A DNA stretch of 64,000 nucleotides from Limimaricola cinnabarinus LL-001 (GCF_000466965.1 NZ_BATB01000004.1:1-64000), one strand, 5' to 3'; positions 1-9,251 are shown, numbered from the stretch's first letter. Numbers and translations: made by a program. Notes: a model not told the origin generated them from the sequence alone.

Positions 1-228
1 GATATGTGCAACAGCGCCATCCTGACAGCGGAGGTGATACCAGTATTCGTCCAACTGGCCCACTGCTCGCACGGCTCGGGCTGCTGCCACCCGGGCTGAT
101 CGCGTCCTCAACGAATACGCGATTTTCGGCGACGTATAGTGACGCCTTAGATCTATCGGCACTCGGCGACAGAAGTAGAAAACACCCTCCTTGAGGAAGG
201 TATACGGGGCGGAAATGTTATCCGGCAT
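1..228 (-). CDS. Tyrosine recombinase (phage/island integrase), N-terminal part, cut by window edge
   Basis: An uninterrupted minus-strand frame of 76 codons starts at the ATG at 226-228 and runs off the left edge. The visible part reads MPDNISAPYTFLKEGVFYFC, then RRVPIDLRRHYTSPKIAYSL, then RTRSARVAAARAV and LDEYWYHLR. This matches the N-terminal arm-binding region (DUF6538-like, 'YFxRRVPxDLR...SLRT...A') of island-type tyrosine recombinases. The catalytic domain with its Arg/His/Tyr residues lies outside the window. The start is 61 bp from the 3' end of tRNA-Phe, the usual place for the integrase of an element inserted at a tRNA. The identity is recognised from motif pattern only; the start could be a few codons off. 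Confidence 0.72.
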   Translation of the reverse strand, partial: MPDNISAPYTFLKEGVFYFCRRVPIDLRRHYTSPKIAYSLRTRSARVAAARAVRAVGQLDEYWYHLRCQDGAVAHI

Positions 229-289
229 GTGCTACGCCCTTGCCTTGATTGCGCAAAAGCTGGGCGTATCAACGGGTTAAGCAAGCTTA

Positions 290-364
290 TGGTGCCCGGG
301 GGCGGAATCGAACCACCGACACGAGGATTTTCAATCCACTGCTCTACCCCTGAGCTACCCGGGC
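290..364 (-). tRNA. tRNA-Phe (GAA)
   Basis: A full cloverleaf on the minus strand: acceptor stem GCCCGGG pairing with CCCGGGC, D-loop GCTCAGGGGTAGAGC, anticodon loop TTGAAAA with anticodon GAA, T-arm GGTTCGATTCC, and an encoded CCA end. Length is 75 nt. Its 3' end faces the recombinase gene, so the 3' part of this tRNA is the likely attachment site of the neighbouring element. Confidence 0.97.
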
Positions 365-462
365 ACGGGGATGATGGCTGCTGCCGTCATCGGGTGTGGG
401 CCTTCTAGGCGAGGCGTAGGGGGGTGTCCAGAGGCATTCGGTGGAAAATGATCGGTCCCCGT

Positions 463-657
463 TCAATGCGTACGGCGGTGCGTATCGGTCCCGGCTTGCG
501 CTGCCTCGTCGAGCGCCCGCTCGACGTCTTCGGGATCCTGTGACGGCACGGCGTAGGTGCCCCCCAACCAGCGCGCGAGATCGACGTCGGCGCAGCGTTT
601 GGAGCAGAACGGACGGTAATCGGGCACCGTCGGCTTGTTGCAGATCGGGCAAGCCAT
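463..657 (-). CDS. yacG: DNA gyrase inhibitor YacG (small zinc-binding protein)
   Basis: A 64-residue protein with the YacG zinc motif: CPICNKP near the N-terminus (Cys3, Cys6) and FCSKRC about ten residues later, followed by the family's 'DLARWLGGTYAVP' segment. YacG proteins bind GyrB and inhibit gyrase. The ATG at 655-657 overlaps the TGA of rng as TGATG, so the two are translationally coupled. A GTG one codon upstream is possible but less likely. The C-terminal acidic stretch (QDPEDVERALDEAAQ) is normal. It closes the maf-rng-yacG run. Confidence 0.93.
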   Translation of the reverse strand: MACPICNKPTVPDYRPFCSKRCADVDLARWLGGTYAVPSQDPEDVERALDEAAQAGTDTHRRTH

Positions 658-1693
658 CACAGCTTGCTCAACAGCCGCGCCAGACCGGGACGCTCGCGCT
701 TGCGTTGCAGTTCGAACAGACCCATGGGGCTCCAGCCCACGAGCGACGTCTCGACCGGATCGTTGCGGAAGGAGGCGCGGATCGACTGCTCGAGCTGCTT
801 GCGATGCGCCTTCGACATGGGTGCAAAGTCGACGACAATCTGGCCGCCCAAGCCCCGCAGGCGCAGCGCGCGCGGCAGGGCGCGGGCCGCGGCGAGGTTG
901 GCCTTGAGCGCGGCGGCGGGCGTGGTGTCGCCGCCGGTGTTGACGTCGACCGCGACGAGAGCGCGGGTCGGCTCCACGAAGATCGAGCCTTCGCCGGTTG
1001 TTACGCGCGCGCTTTTCAGCCCCTCGATCTGGTCGAGCACATTCTCACGCTCGAAGCCGCCCGGCTCCGTCATCACGTCGTCGGCGACCCAGTCGCGCCA
1101 AGCCAGCAGATGCGGCCCGTCGCCCTCGGTCAGTGCCTCGGGCTCAGCGCCTTCGGCATCGGCCGTCACCGCTTCGGCCAAGGCGCGCATCGAAGCGATG
1201 TCCTCGGCGATGTCGTCCTCGGAAGCCCCCTCGCAGACCGAACGCAGGATCAGGCCGAAGCCCTCGGGCGCGCCCTCCATCCCTTCTTCGGCGAGGATGC
1301 GCAGACGCGCGCGCTCCTCGTCCTCGGAAATGCGGCGCGAGATGTTGAGCCAGGCGCGCCTGGGGTGACGATGGCAAAGCGGCTCTTGAACAGCACCCGA
1401 TCAGTGAGTGGCACGGCCTTGCCATCCTCGGAGATGCCGGTGACCTGCACCAAGAGCGCCTGACCGGGGCGCAGCCCCTTGCCTTGACGCAGAAATCCGG
1501 TGCCACCTTCGGGCAGGCGCACCATCATCCCGCCCTGCCCCTTGAGCGGCCGGTCGCAGATCGCGCGGTAGATCGCGCCGGGGCGTGGCGCGTCGCCCTC
1601 TTCTATCAACAGGTCGTCGAGCTGGCCGTCGACCAGAAGGGCCGCGGCCTCGCGCGTGCCGATATGGTCAAGGACGATGCGGCGTCCCTTCAT
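657..1693 (-). CDS. rng: Ribonuclease E/G family protein (single apparent frameshift near 1349)
   Basis: An RNase G-type endoribonuclease for rRNA/mRNA processing. The N-terminal part begins [12 protein letters not shown] and carries the S1-like region; the C-terminal part carries the catalytic VAVDVNTGG (Mg-binding Asp), [10 protein letters not shown] and [10 protein letters not shown]. They lie in different frames. The break falls after TPGAPG: restoring one G near 1349 gives the expected [19 protein letters not shown] and joins the halves into about 345 residues, normal for the short RNase G of this group. The ATG at 1691-1693 overlaps the maf stop (ATGA). Loss of one base in a GG pair, in an otherwise perfect gene, suggests a consensus error. 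Confidence 0.88.
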
Positions 1694-2295
1694 TGGGTCT
1701 CTCCGTACAAGGGGAATCCGGCCGCCGTCAGCAGCCCCGCGGTTTCCGACAGAGGCAGGCCGACGACGCCGGTGAACGAGCCGTTGATCCATGGGATGAA
1801 GGCCCCGGCGGGGCCTTGGATGGCATAACCGCCCGCCTTGCCCTGCCAGTCGCCGGTGGCGAGGTAGGCGTTGACCTCCGGGTTCGACAGCCGCTTCATC
1901 TTCACCGCCGTCTCGACCTCGCGCGTCCAGAGGCGATCGCCCCGGCGCACCGCGACAGCTGTGATGACGGTATGGCGTCGGCCCGACAGCAGATGCAGAA
2001 ATCGCGCGGCCTCGGCGGCATCCACGGGCTTGCCCATGATGCGGCGACCAAGCGCCACCGTTGTGTCGGCGCACAGCAGCACCTCACCATCGCCAAGCGA
2101 GACGGCATTTGCCTTTTCGCGCGCGATGCGTGCGGCGTAAACACGCGGTAATTCGCCTTGGCGCGGCGTCTCGTCGATATCGGGGGGGCGAATGTCAGCT
2201 GGTTCAAGGCCGATCTGCGCCAGCAATTCGCGGCGGCGCGGCGAGGCCGAGCCGAGGATCAGCCTCAGCCCGCTCTCGGGCGGCAGCGCGCTCAT
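1690..2295 (-). CDS. maf: Maf-like nucleotide pyrophosphatase
   Basis: A 201-residue Maf/YhdE-family house-cleaning enzyme that hydrolyses non-canonical or modified nucleoside triphosphates. Visible motifs are [14 protein letters not shown] at residues 11-24 (the Maf P-loop-like motif), DIDETP, the REKA helix, [16 protein letters not shown] and the C-terminal [13 protein letters not shown]. It starts 7 bp after the infA stop and its TGA overlaps the rng ATG, so infA-maf-rng-yacG forms one transcription unit. No anomalies are seen. Confidence 0.93.
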   Translation of the reverse strand: MSALPPESGLRLILGSASPRRRELLAQIGLEPADIRPPDIDETPRQGELPRVYAARIAREKANAVSLGDGEVLLCADTTVALGRRIMGKPVDAAEAARFLHLLSGRRHTVITAVAVRRGDRLWTREVETAVKMKRLSNPEVNAYLATGDWQGKAGGYAIQGPAGAFIPWINGSFTGVVGLPLSETAGLLTAAGFPLYGETQ

Positions 2296-2302
2296 GAGCG
2301 CG

Positions 2303-2521
2303 TCAGCGGAAGCGATAGTTGATCCGACCCTTGGTCAGATCGTAAGGGGTCATCTCGACCTGCACCTTGTCGCCCGCGAGGACGCGGATCCGGTTCTTGC
2401 GAAGTTTGCCCGCCGTGTGCGCGATGATCTCATGGCCGTTTTCCAGCTCGACCCTGAACGTCGCATTCGGCAGGAGTTCCTTCACGACACCGGGAAATTC
2501 GAGCAGTTCTTCCTTGGCCAT
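2303..2521 (-). CDS. infA: Translation initiation factor IF-1
   Basis: A 72-residue, full-length IF-1 of the OB-fold type: [20 protein letters not shown], then [20 protein letters not shown] and [20 protein letters not shown], ending GRINYRFR. It occupies the A-site of the 30S subunit during initiation. A GGAGAGACC Shine-Dalgarno precedes the ATG at 2519-2521. It heads the infA-maf-rng-yacG unit. The 237 bp upstream (2522-2758) must carry divergent promoters for infA and the PRC-barrel gene; I see no convincing -35/-10 pair for either. Confidence 0.97.
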   Translation of the reverse strand: MAKEELLEFPGVVKELLPNATFRVELENGHEIIAHTAGKLRKNRIRVLAGDKVQVEMTPYDLTKGRINYRFR

Positions 2522-2758
2522 GGTCTCTCCGTCCAGTGGTACCCGCGAAACGCGCGGGCCAATGCGGAGTAGATGCGCCTTCGAGCCACGAGTTTCAAGT
2601 GCAAACAGGCCGCGATCCGGCCTGTGCCGTGCAGCTTTGCGATGACCTTCGCCCGCCCGAGTTTCGGGTGCAATCAAAAATTCGTGCCATCTTGGCGGAA
2701 CGTCCGCCGCAGTGCGCCGTTGTGTGCCCGAAGCGAAGCATAATACGGGAGATACTCC

Positions 2759-4332
2759 ATGACCATGCGGATGACACAGCTGCTGCTGACGACGGCCCTT
2801 ACCCTGCCGCTGGCAGCCGGTGCACAGGCGCAGACCACCGATGCCACCTGTTCCGACCTCGAATTGCTGCTGACCGAAAACATGGCCGACGGCGTACCCG
2901 CCGATGCGCCGATGACCCAAGACGACATCAACGCGATCATCGCGGCCGAGAACGACGCGGAATGCGCCGTCGTCTTCGTCGAGCTTGAGCGGCTCGTCGC
3001 AGTCGAAGGCGATACCGCCGAGGGCGAGGCCGAACTGGCCGAAACCGAAACCGCGACCGTGCGCCTCGAGGACGAGGTCGTGATCGAAGGCATGGTGTAC
3101 CTCGAGCAGGAGCAGCCTTCGGTGTCCGTCGAGTCGGGTCAGACCGACGTGATGGTTTCGAACGCCACCCCCGACGTGACCGTGAACGAGGGCCAGCCCG
3201 AAATCCTGATCCGCCAAGCCCCGGCGACCATCACTATGGACATGCCGCAGCCGACGATCCGGATCGAGCAGCCGGCGCCCGAGATCATCATCACCATGCC
3301 CGACCCGACCGTCGACGTGGCCAACACCCAGCCGCAAGTCGAGATCCGTCAGGCCGATCCGGTTGTGACCGTGACCCAGGCCCGCCCGACGGTCGAGCTT
3401 GAGCTGCAGCGCGCCGAAGAAGGCTCCGAAGGCGGCTTCCAGGTCACCGATCGCGCCAGCGGCGAAACCTACGAGCCCGGCGTCGCCGGCGAAGCCCGCA
3501 CCATCGAAGAAGCGCAGGTTCAGCTGACCACTGTCGAGCCGACCATCACCTACGAAGAGAGCCGTGACGGCTCGAACGCCAATGTCTCGGTGCAGCGCGC
3601 CGAGCCGCAGATCCGTTTCGAGAGCGCTGAGCCGGTGATCGAGTTCACCCAAGCCGGTGAGCCGGTGATCGAAATGGTGCAGACCGGCGAGCCGGTGGTG
3701 ACCATCAACGAGGCTGCCGTCGAAGGTGAAGCCCCCGTCGAAGGTGACGCTGCTGCCCTAATGGAGCAGCCTGAAGCTGAGACCGAGTTGAACGAAGCTG
3801 AAGCCGAAGTCGAAGGCGCAGCGAGGAAGTCGAAGCCGAAGTCGCCGCAGCCGGCAATGAGATCGAAGCCGAGGCCGCTGAGGTCGAAGCCGAAGTCGAG
3901 GGCGAAGCTACTGAAGTCGAAGCCGAGGTCGAAGGTGAAGTCGCCGAAGCCGAAGCCGAAATTGAAGTCGTCGAAGCCGAGACCGCCGAGATGACCGAGG
4001 AAGCCACGATCGAGAGCACCGGTCCGATGATCGAGCGCGAAGGCTTTGCAATGGTTGCGGCCAACGAGATCGTGTTGACCGACCTCGAAGGGTCGACCGT
4101 CTATGGCATCAATGACGAGCGCATCGGTGACATCGGCGACATCATGGTCGACGATCAGGGCCAGATTCAGGAAGTGGTCGTCGAAGTCGGCGGGTTCCTT
4201 GGTCTCGGCGAAAAGCCGGTCGCGATCCCCTTCGACCAGATGAGCGTGCTGCGCTCGGAAGCCGGTGAAGTCCGCGTCTTCATCGAAGCCACCGAGGAAG
4301 AGCTCGAGTCGATGCAGTCGGTCGAGCAGTAA
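2759..4332 (+). CDS. Secreted PRC-barrel protein with nonapeptide repeats and acidic linker (apparent frameshift near 3822)
   Basis: The order is a signal peptide (residues 1-25, ending GAQAQ), a short helical region, a proline-spaced beta-repeat array (about 120-217), a variable region with more short TITYEES/VIEFTQA/VIEMVQT strands, a Glu/Ala/Val linker of repeated EAEVEGE units, and a C-terminal PRC-barrel ([22 protein letters not shown]...[22 protein letters not shown]). The linker changes frame near 3822 (GAAGGCGCAGCGAGG). Without correction the frame reads a spurious Lys/Pro-rich tail to 3994; restoring one base gives about 525 residues. GGAGA precedes the ATG. Function unknown; PRC-barrels often mediate surface or RNA/protein contacts. 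Confidence 0.82.
3116..3409 (+). repeat. Nonapeptide-repeat coding array in the PRC-barrel gene
   Basis: Within residues 120-217 the protein shows P-x-(V/I)-x-(V/I)-x4 units, mostly nine residues long: [53 protein letters not shown]. Alternating hydrophobic residues indicate stacked short beta strands. The repeat is clear in the protein; at DNA level the units are diverged. Confidence 0.75.
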
Positions 4333-4355
4333 GCTTCTCTCTTGAGAATAAGGAA

Positions 4356-4380
4356 GGCCGCCCTTCGGGGCGGCCTTTTT
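4356..4380 (+). terminator. Rho-independent terminator after the PRC-barrel gene
   Basis: Perfect 8-bp stem GGCCGCCC / GGGCGGCC around a TTCG tetraloop, followed by TTTTT, 23 bp after the stop codon. An A-rich stretch in front could also serve the convergent phosphatase gene. Confidence 0.9.
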
Positions 4381-4429
4381 CGGTGGTGCTGGCAGGTATC
4401 CCCGATCGAAGTGGAATACCCGTGTCGGC

Positions 4430-4900
4430 TTACATGCGCGGCGGTCCCCAGCGCTGCATGAGCCGATCGACGATCATGTCACGGGTCTGCCGATAGCTGC
4501 GCAGCCGCTCCTCGCGCCCCTCGCCCAGACCCGTCGGATCGAGAACCGGCCAGTATTCGACCGAGAGATGAAAACAGCTGGTCAGGTCGAGCGCCCGGCG
4601 CTGGCTCGCGGGCGACAGGGCCAGCACCAGATCGAAGGATGACAGATCATCGCCCCAATCATGCATCTCGTCGAAGCTGCGCGAGCGGTGCCGATGCAGT
4701 TCGACCCCGATTTCGGCGCAGACCGCGATGGCGAAACCGTCGATCTCTAGATCGTTCTTCACGCCGACCGACTGGATGTAGCAATCGGCGCCATAGAACT
4801 TCTTCATGATCCCCTCGGCCATGGGCGAGCGGACCGCGTTGTGGTCGCAGCAGAACAGGACCGACTGTGGAAGTGGCTGCGATGTTGCGGCCAAATCCAC
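4430..4900 (-). CDS. Low-molecular-weight protein-tyrosine-phosphatase-like protein (arsenate reductase fold)
   Basis: A protein of about 156 residues with the phosphatase P-loop C-x5-R in VLFCCDHNAVRSPMAEG (Cys18, Arg24) and a late Asp in YWPVLDPTG matching the general-acid 'DP' of the LMW-PTPase/ArsC fold. It could dephosphorylate tyrosine phosphate or act on small phosphates; substrate unknown. The start is uncertain: the GTG at 4898-4900, just after the UPF0262 stop, is chosen because the recognisable fold begins within 15 residues; a TTG two codons later is an alternative. It is part of the hisD-UPF0262-phosphatase operon conserved in Rhodobacteraceae. Confidence 0.85.
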   Translation of the reverse strand: MDLAATSQPLPQSVLFCCDHNAVRSPMAEGIMKKFYGADCYIQSVGVKNDLEIDGFAIAVCAEIGVELHRHRSRSFDEMHDWGDDLSSFDLVLALSPASQRRALDLTSCFHLSVEYWPVLDPTGLGEGREERLRSYRQTRDMIVDRLMQRWGPPRM

Positions 4901-4901
4901 C

Positions 4902-5363
4902 TCAGGCCCCGAAATGCAGCACGCAGATGAGGGTAAAGAGCCGCCGCGCCGTATCGGTGTCGACCTCCGCCTTGCCCTCGAGTCGTTCCTGCAGCACCCG
5001 CGCACCCTCGTTGTGAATGCCGCGCCGGGCCATGTCGATCGTTTCGATCTGGCTTGGTGGCAGGGTCTTCACCGCGTCGTAGTAGCTCTCGCAGATCTGG
5101 AAGTAATCCTTGACCACCTGCCGGAACGGCCCGAGCGAAAGATGAAACTCCGCCGCCCGCTCGCCGGTCGTGTTGGCCACGTCGAACACCAGCCGCTTCT
5201 CGCGGATCGCAAGCCCGAGGTGATAGGGCCCCGCCTCGCGGCCGGGCAACGAAAAGCGGTTGTCCTCGAGCAGGTCGAACACCGCGACGCGGCGCTCTTG
5301 CTCGATCTCGGGCGTCGGCGCCTGGCCCGCGTCGTCGAGCCGGATTTCGGCGATGCGGGTCAT
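4902..5363 (-). CDS. UPF0262 family protein
   Basis: A 153-residue protein of the alphaproteobacterial UPF0262 family, whose function is unknown. Recognised from the N-terminal 'RIAEIRLDD', the central GPYHLGLAIREKRLVFDV and FHLSLGPFRQVVKDYFQICE, and the C-terminal ARRLFTLICVLHFG. Predicted cytoplasmic with no signal peptide or membrane segment. The ATG overlaps the hisD stop as ATGA, so it is translated with hisD, and the phosphatase gene follows its stop within 2 bp. Confidence 0.88.
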   Translation of the reverse strand: MTRIAEIRLDDAGQAPTPEIEQERRVAVFDLLEDNRFSLPGREAGPYHLGLAIREKRLVFDVANTTGERAAEFHLSLGPFRQVVKDYFQICESYYDAVKTLPPSQIETIDMARRGIHNEGARVLQERLEGKAEVDTDTARRLFTLICVLHFGA

Positions 5364-6669
5364 GTCTCGCTCCGGTTCAGCCGATCAAGCCGCGCCGTCA
5401 GCGACAGCCCATGCGCCTCGAGGCTTTCGGCCCGCGCGAGCCGCGCGCCAGCGGGACCGATCGCGGCCAGTGCCGCTGGCGTCATCTTGGAAAGTGTCGT
5501 GCGCTTGAGGAAATCCATCACCGAAAGCCCTGAGGAAAACCGCGCCGAGCGTGCCGTGGGCAGGACGTGGTTGGGTCCGGAAATGTAGTCACCGATCGCC
5601 TCCGGCGTCCAGTGCCCCAGAAAGATCGCTCCCGCATGGGTGATCTTTCCGGACAGCGCCTCGGGATCGGCGACGCACAGCTCCAGATGTTCGGCGGCGA
5701 TCCGGTCGGCCAGCGCCACCGCCTCATCCAGATCGCGCACCGTGACGATGGCCCCGAAGTCGCGCCAGCTCGCCCCTGCTATGGTGCGCCGCTCCAACGT
5801 CTCAAGCCGCGCTTCGACTGCCTCGGCCACCCGCGTGCCAAAGGCCGCGTCGTCGGTGATCAGTATCGACTGCGCACTCTCGTCGTGCTCGGCTTGTGAC
5901 AACAGGTCGAGCGCGATCCAGTCGGGGTCGTTGTCGGAATCGGCGATCACGAGGATCTCGGACGGGCCGGCGATCATGTCGATGCCGACGCGGCCGAAGA
6001 CCCGGCGCTTGGCGGCGGCGACGAAGGCGTTGCCCGGCCCGGTGATCTTGTCCACCGGCGCGATGGTCTCGGTGCCATAGGCCAGCGCCGCGATCGCCTG
6101 CGCGCCCCCCACCCGGTAGATCTCATCCACCCCCGCGATGCGGCAGGCCATCAGCACCAGCGGGTTCGCAACGCCGTCCGGCGTCGGCACCGTCACGGCG
6201 AGCCGTTCGACACCGGCGACCTTGGCGGGCACCGCGTTCATCAAGACCGAGGAGGGATAGGAGGCGAGGCCACCGGCACGTAGAGACCCGCCGCCGATAC
6301 GGGCGTCCAGCGCCAACCCAGCATCGCCCCGACCTCGTCGGTCCAGCTTTGATCCTCAGGCATCTGGCGGGCATGATAGGCGCGAATGCGTTCAGCGGCG
6401 AGTTCGAGCGCGGCGCGATCCTCGTCTGAAACCTTGGCGCATTCGGCCTCGATCTCTTCGGGCGAAAACCGCAGCTGCGCGGGATCGAGCGTCATCCGGT
6501 CGAAGCGCGAGGTATAATCAACGAGGGCCAGATCGCCGCGCGCCCGCACATCGGCGATGATCGCGGCCACGATATCGTCCACATCGGGGCTGTCCTCGCG
6601 CTTCATGGTCAGGAGCGCGGAAAAACGGGCCTCGAAATCGGCATCGGTGGTGGACAGGCGGTGCGGCAT
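5360..6669 (-). CDS. hisD: Histidinol dehydrogenase (single apparent frameshift near 6273)
   Basis: Catalyses the last two oxidations of histidine synthesis (L-histidinol to L-histidine, NAD). The N-terminal part begins MPHRLSTTDADFEARF; the C-terminal part has KITGPGNAFVAAAKRRVFG, GIDMIAGPSEILVIAD, LLSQAEHDESAQS, HLELCVADPEAL and ISGPNHVLPT, including zinc and catalytic residues. The frames separate at GLYVPG/GLASYPSSVLMNAVP, where GGG has become GG near 6273. With that base restored the protein is 436 residues, the family length. GGAGACC precedes the ATG. A single lesion in a biosynthetic gene inside an intact operon suggests a consensus error. Confidence 0.92.
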
Positions 6670-6715
6670 GGCGGTCTCCTTCGGCCCGCAGGCATAGCCT
6701 TGCCCGCCCCCCTGC

Positions 6716-7210
6716 TCAACCGTCCAGTTGCCGCAGGTAGTAGAGGTCGTCGACGAAGCCGCTTTCAAGGCGCGCGGTGCGCGGCAGGAAACCGTGCCGG
6801 ACGAAACCATGTTTTTCGTAGAGCCGGATCGCGGGGGCATTCTGCGCGGCCACGAACAGTTCCACCTGCAGCTTTCCATCGGCGGCGGCCCGGTCAAGCG
6901 TGGCACCCAACAGACGCGCACCGATGCCCGTGCCATGCCTTTGGGCACTCACGTAGAAAGCATTGAGCATCACCCGGTGCGCAGTTGCCGTCGCCTCGAC
7001 CACTGGATCGAGAGCAGCCGTGCCGACCAGCCGGTCATCCTCGAAAACACCCAGCACGAGACGCCCCGCGAGGCTTTCCGCGACCTCCTCGTCTGAGCGG
7101 GCCAGCTCCTCCCGCAGCGTGGTCAGGAACGCCTCGGGGAACAGCCGCAGTCCCTCGGTCCGAATCCTGCGCCATTCGGACAGGTCACAGGGACCGAGGT
7201 CGCGGATCAC
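6716..7210 (-). CDS. GNAT family N-acetyltransferase
   Basis: A 164-residue acetyltransferase-fold protein. The acetyl-CoA binding motif A is NAFYVSAQRHGTGIGARLLG (R-x-G-x-G type), followed by VELFVAAQNAPAIRLYEKHGF (motif B) and YYLRQL. The acceptor substrate is not evident. The start is the GTG at 7208-7210, overlapping the stop of the DUF2948 gene as GTGA. It follows DUF2948 and precedes hisD by 46 bp, so it may be part of a murA-DUF2948-GNAT-hisD transcript. Confidence 0.85.
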   Translation of the reverse strand: MIRDLGPCDLSEWRRIRTEGLRLFPEAFLTTLREELARSDEEVAESLAGRLVLGVFEDDRLVGTAALDPVVEATATAHRVMLNAFYVSAQRHGTGIGARLLGATLDRAAADGKLQVELFVAAQNAPAIRLYEKHGFVRHGFLPRTARLESGFVDDLYYLRQLDG

Positions 7211-7680
7211 TCCGGGTGCCGGGGCGCCTTGCCCGAGGGCGCGGCATAGGGCCGGGTCACGTCGCGCAGCACCAGCTCCGGGGCCTCGACATCGATCGCG
7301 ATCTCGCCGTCGCCCGCAAGGATCAACCGGATCGTTCCCGTGCCATCTTCTCCCGGAGCGAACACCACCGCCAGCAGCGACAGCACCGTGTCGCGGTCGC
7401 GCGGATCGAGACCCTGGCTGCGCACCGCCATCACGTTCTCGACGCAGAGCACCGATTGCACGCGCTCGGCCTCGCGCGTGGTCGCAGGATCCTCCCAACG
7501 GAAGCGGTTGAGCAGCATCCCGAAGCGCCGCTCGCTCTTGCGCCAGGCCATCTCGGCGGCGGGCAGGACCGAATCCTGCACCAGCGCCGAAATCACCTGC
7601 ACATCGTCGCCATCGAGCGCCTTGAGCCGCAAGGGGCGCTGCGCGCCCTCTTCGAATGTCGCGTCGCGGGTTGCGGTCAT
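7207..7680 (-). CDS. DUF2948 family protein
   Basis: A 157-residue protein of the Rhodobacterales/Rhizobiales DUF2948 family, function unknown. Recognised by [20 protein letters not shown] and [20 protein letters not shown] at the N-terminus and LSLLAVVF...[16 protein letters not shown] near the C-terminus. No signal peptide or membrane segment. The ATG overlaps the murA stop by 4 bp. The constant pairing with murA suggests, without proof, a cell-envelope link. Confidence 0.85.
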   Translation of the reverse strand: MTATRDATFEEGAQRPLRLKALDGDDVQVISALVQDSVLPAAEMAWRKSERRFGMLLNRFRWEDPATTREAERVQSVLCVENVMAVRSQGLDPRDRDTVLSLLAVVFAPGEDGTGTIRLILAGDGEIAIDVEAPELVLRDVTRPYAAPSGKAPRHPE

Positions 7681-8942
7681 GCACGCACCCTTTCGATTCT
7701 GGCGCCCACTGCGCTGAGCTTGTCCTCGACATGCTCATAGCCGCGATCGAGGTGATAGACCCGGTTCACGATCGTCTCGCCTTCGGCGGCAAGCCCCGCG
7801 AGGATCAGGGAAACGGAGGCCCGCAGGTCGGTCGCCATCACCGGCGCGCCCTTGAGCTTGTCGACGCCGGTGACGACCGCGTGGCCGCCATGCACCTCGA
7901 TCTTCGCGCCCATGCGCTGAAGCTCGGGCGCGTGCATGAACCGGTTCTCGAAGATTTTTTCCTCAAGACGGCTGGTGCCCGTCGCGGTGCAGAGCATTGC
8001 CATCATTTGCGCCTGCAGATCGGTGGGAAAGCCCGGGAATGGCTCGGTCGTCACGTCCACGGCACGCGGGCGGTCGCCGCGCAGCTTTACCTTGAGGCCG
8101 GTTTCGGTTTCGGTCACCTCGATGCCCGCGGCGTCGAGCTTCTCGACGAAGGCGCCGATCAGTTCGAGCTTGCCACCGAGACACTCCACCTCGCCGCCGG
8201 TAAAGGCGGGGGCCAGCATGTAGGTGCCAAGTTCGATCCGGTCGGTGACGACCCGATGGGTCGCGGCGCCGAGCCGGTCGACGCCCTGCACCTCGATGGT
8301 CGAGCTGCCCTCGCCTGCGATCTGCGCGCCCATCGCCCGCAGGCAGCGCGCGAGATCGATGATCTCGGGTTCGCGCGCCGCGTTCTCGATGACCGTCGAT
8401 CCCTTGGCGAGCGTCGCGGCCATCAGCACGTTCTCGGTCGCGCCCACGGAGGCAAAGCGCAGCTTCACGCGCCCGCCCCGAAGGCCGCCGCGCGCCATGG
8501 CGTGCAGATAGCCGTCCTTAAGTTCGATCTCGGCACCTAGCGCCGTGAGCGCCTCGATGTGGATGTCCATGGGCCGCGCGCCGATCGCGCAGCCACCCGG
8601 CAGCGAGACCACCGCCTCGTGGGCGCGCGCCAGAAGCGGACCCAGCACGAGGTTCGAGGCGCGCATCTTGCGCACGATCTCATAGTCGGCCCGGGTCGAG
8701 GCGAGGTCATGGGTCGACAGGGCGATGACCTTGCCGCCCTGCATCGAGGACACTTCGCAGCCGAGCGACTCTAGAAGCTGCGTCATGGTGACGATGTCCG
8801 ACAGGCGCGGCGCATTGGTGAGCGTCAGCGGCTCTTCGGACAGAAGCGTCGCGGGCATCAACGCGAGGCAGGCGTTCTTGGCGCCGGCGATCGGGATCTG
8901 GCCGCGCAGCTCGGCGCCGCCGCGTACGATGATCGAATCCAT
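7677..8942 (-). CDS. murA: UDP-N-acetylglucosamine 1-carboxyvinyltransferase
   Basis: The first committed enzyme of peptidoglycan synthesis; it transfers enolpyruvate from PEP to UDP-GlcNAc. At 421 residues it is full length. Visible are [15 protein letters not shown] (residues 20-34), the catalytic loop [15 protein letters not shown] with Cys118 (fosfomycin-sensitive form, Cys not Asp), [11 protein letters not shown], and the C-terminal [14 protein letters not shown]. The ATG at 8940-8942 is chosen over upstream in-frame codons because the family starts 'MDxIxVRGG' there. A small basic-protein gene precedes it by 5 bp and DUF2948 follows. Confidence 0.96.
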   Translation of the reverse strand: MDSIIVRGGAELRGQIPIAGAKNACLALMPATLLSEEPLTLTNAPRLSDIVTMTQLLESLGCEVSSMQGGKVIALSTHDLASTRADYEIVRKMRASNLVLGPLLARAHEAVVSLPGGCAIGARPMDIHIEALTALGAEIELKDGYLHAMARGGLRGGRVKLRFASVGATENVLMAATLAKGSTVIENAAREPEIIDLARCLRAMGAQIAGEGSSTIEVQGVDRLGAATHRVVTDRIELGTYMLAPAFTGGEVECLGGKLELIGAFVEKLDAAGIEVTETETGLKVKLRGDRPRAVDVTTEPFPGFPTDLQAQMMAMLCTATGTSRLEEKIFENRFMHAPELQRMGAKIEVHGGHAVVTGVDKLKGAPVMATDLRASVSLILAGLAAEGETIVNRVYHLDRGYEHVEDKLSAVGARIERVRA

Positions 8943-8947
8943 GCCTG

Positions 8948-9097
8948 CTACTCTTTCTCTTTCTCGTCGCCGGGCTTGGCCTCGGTGGCGCGCGCCTGCG
9001 CCTGCGCTTTGCGACGGGCAATGTTGGTCTTGAGAGCCGCCTTGAGGCGGTCCTTGCGATCGGCCGCGCGGGGCGGGTCCTGGCGAGGTGCTTTCAT
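8948..9097 (-). CDS. Small charged hypothetical protein upstream of murA
   Basis: A 49-residue, strongly charged protein ([20 protein letters not shown], then [17 protein letters not shown], then [12 protein letters not shown]). It is helical in character, with no Cys and no membrane segment. Similar short 'RLKAALKxNxARRKAQxRAR' proteins recur beside murA in Rhodobacteraceae, to my recollection, which is why I accept it. A longer in-frame start at 9187 would add a Trp/Cys-rich leader atypical of the family. The gap to murA is 5 bp, so the two are co-transcribed. Function unknown. Confidence 0.65.
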   Translation of the reverse strand: MKAPRQDPPRAADRKDRLKAALKTNIARRKAQAQARATEAKPGDEKEKE

Positions 9098-9251
9098 GTA
9101 GGCGCAGATAGCGTCCCTGCCCCTTTCCGTCCAGTTCCCGGCGCGCAAACCCGGCCATACGCCGACAATCGCGGACCGTCGCGTCAAGTTGCGTCAATCT
9201 GTCGAAAATCCCCTTGCGCTCGCTGCCCGGCAGGTAAAAGCCCGCCCAGAC

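Noticed and set aside
6-194. Plus-strand frame of 62 codons at the left edge
   Set aside because: It has no family character; the opposite strand codes a recognisable recombinase N-terminus over the same bases.
1-289. Calling the recombinase region a complete mobile element
   Set aside because: Only one edge is visible; no second attachment site or cargo lies inside the window.
2303-3652. Minus-strand 449-codon frame ending in IF-1
   Set aside because: Only the last 72 codons are IF-1 with a proper ribosome site; the upstream part is antisense to the PRC-barrel repeats.
3116-3820. Repeats considered as a CRISPR array
   Set aside because: Units are diverged coding nonapeptides without constant repeats or unique spacers of fixed length; no cas genes nearby.
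3823-3994. Lys/Pro/Arg-rich tail of the PRC-barrel frame (KSKPKSPQP...)
   Set aside because: It appears only after the one-base shift; the other frame continues the EAEVEGE repeat into the PRC-barrel.
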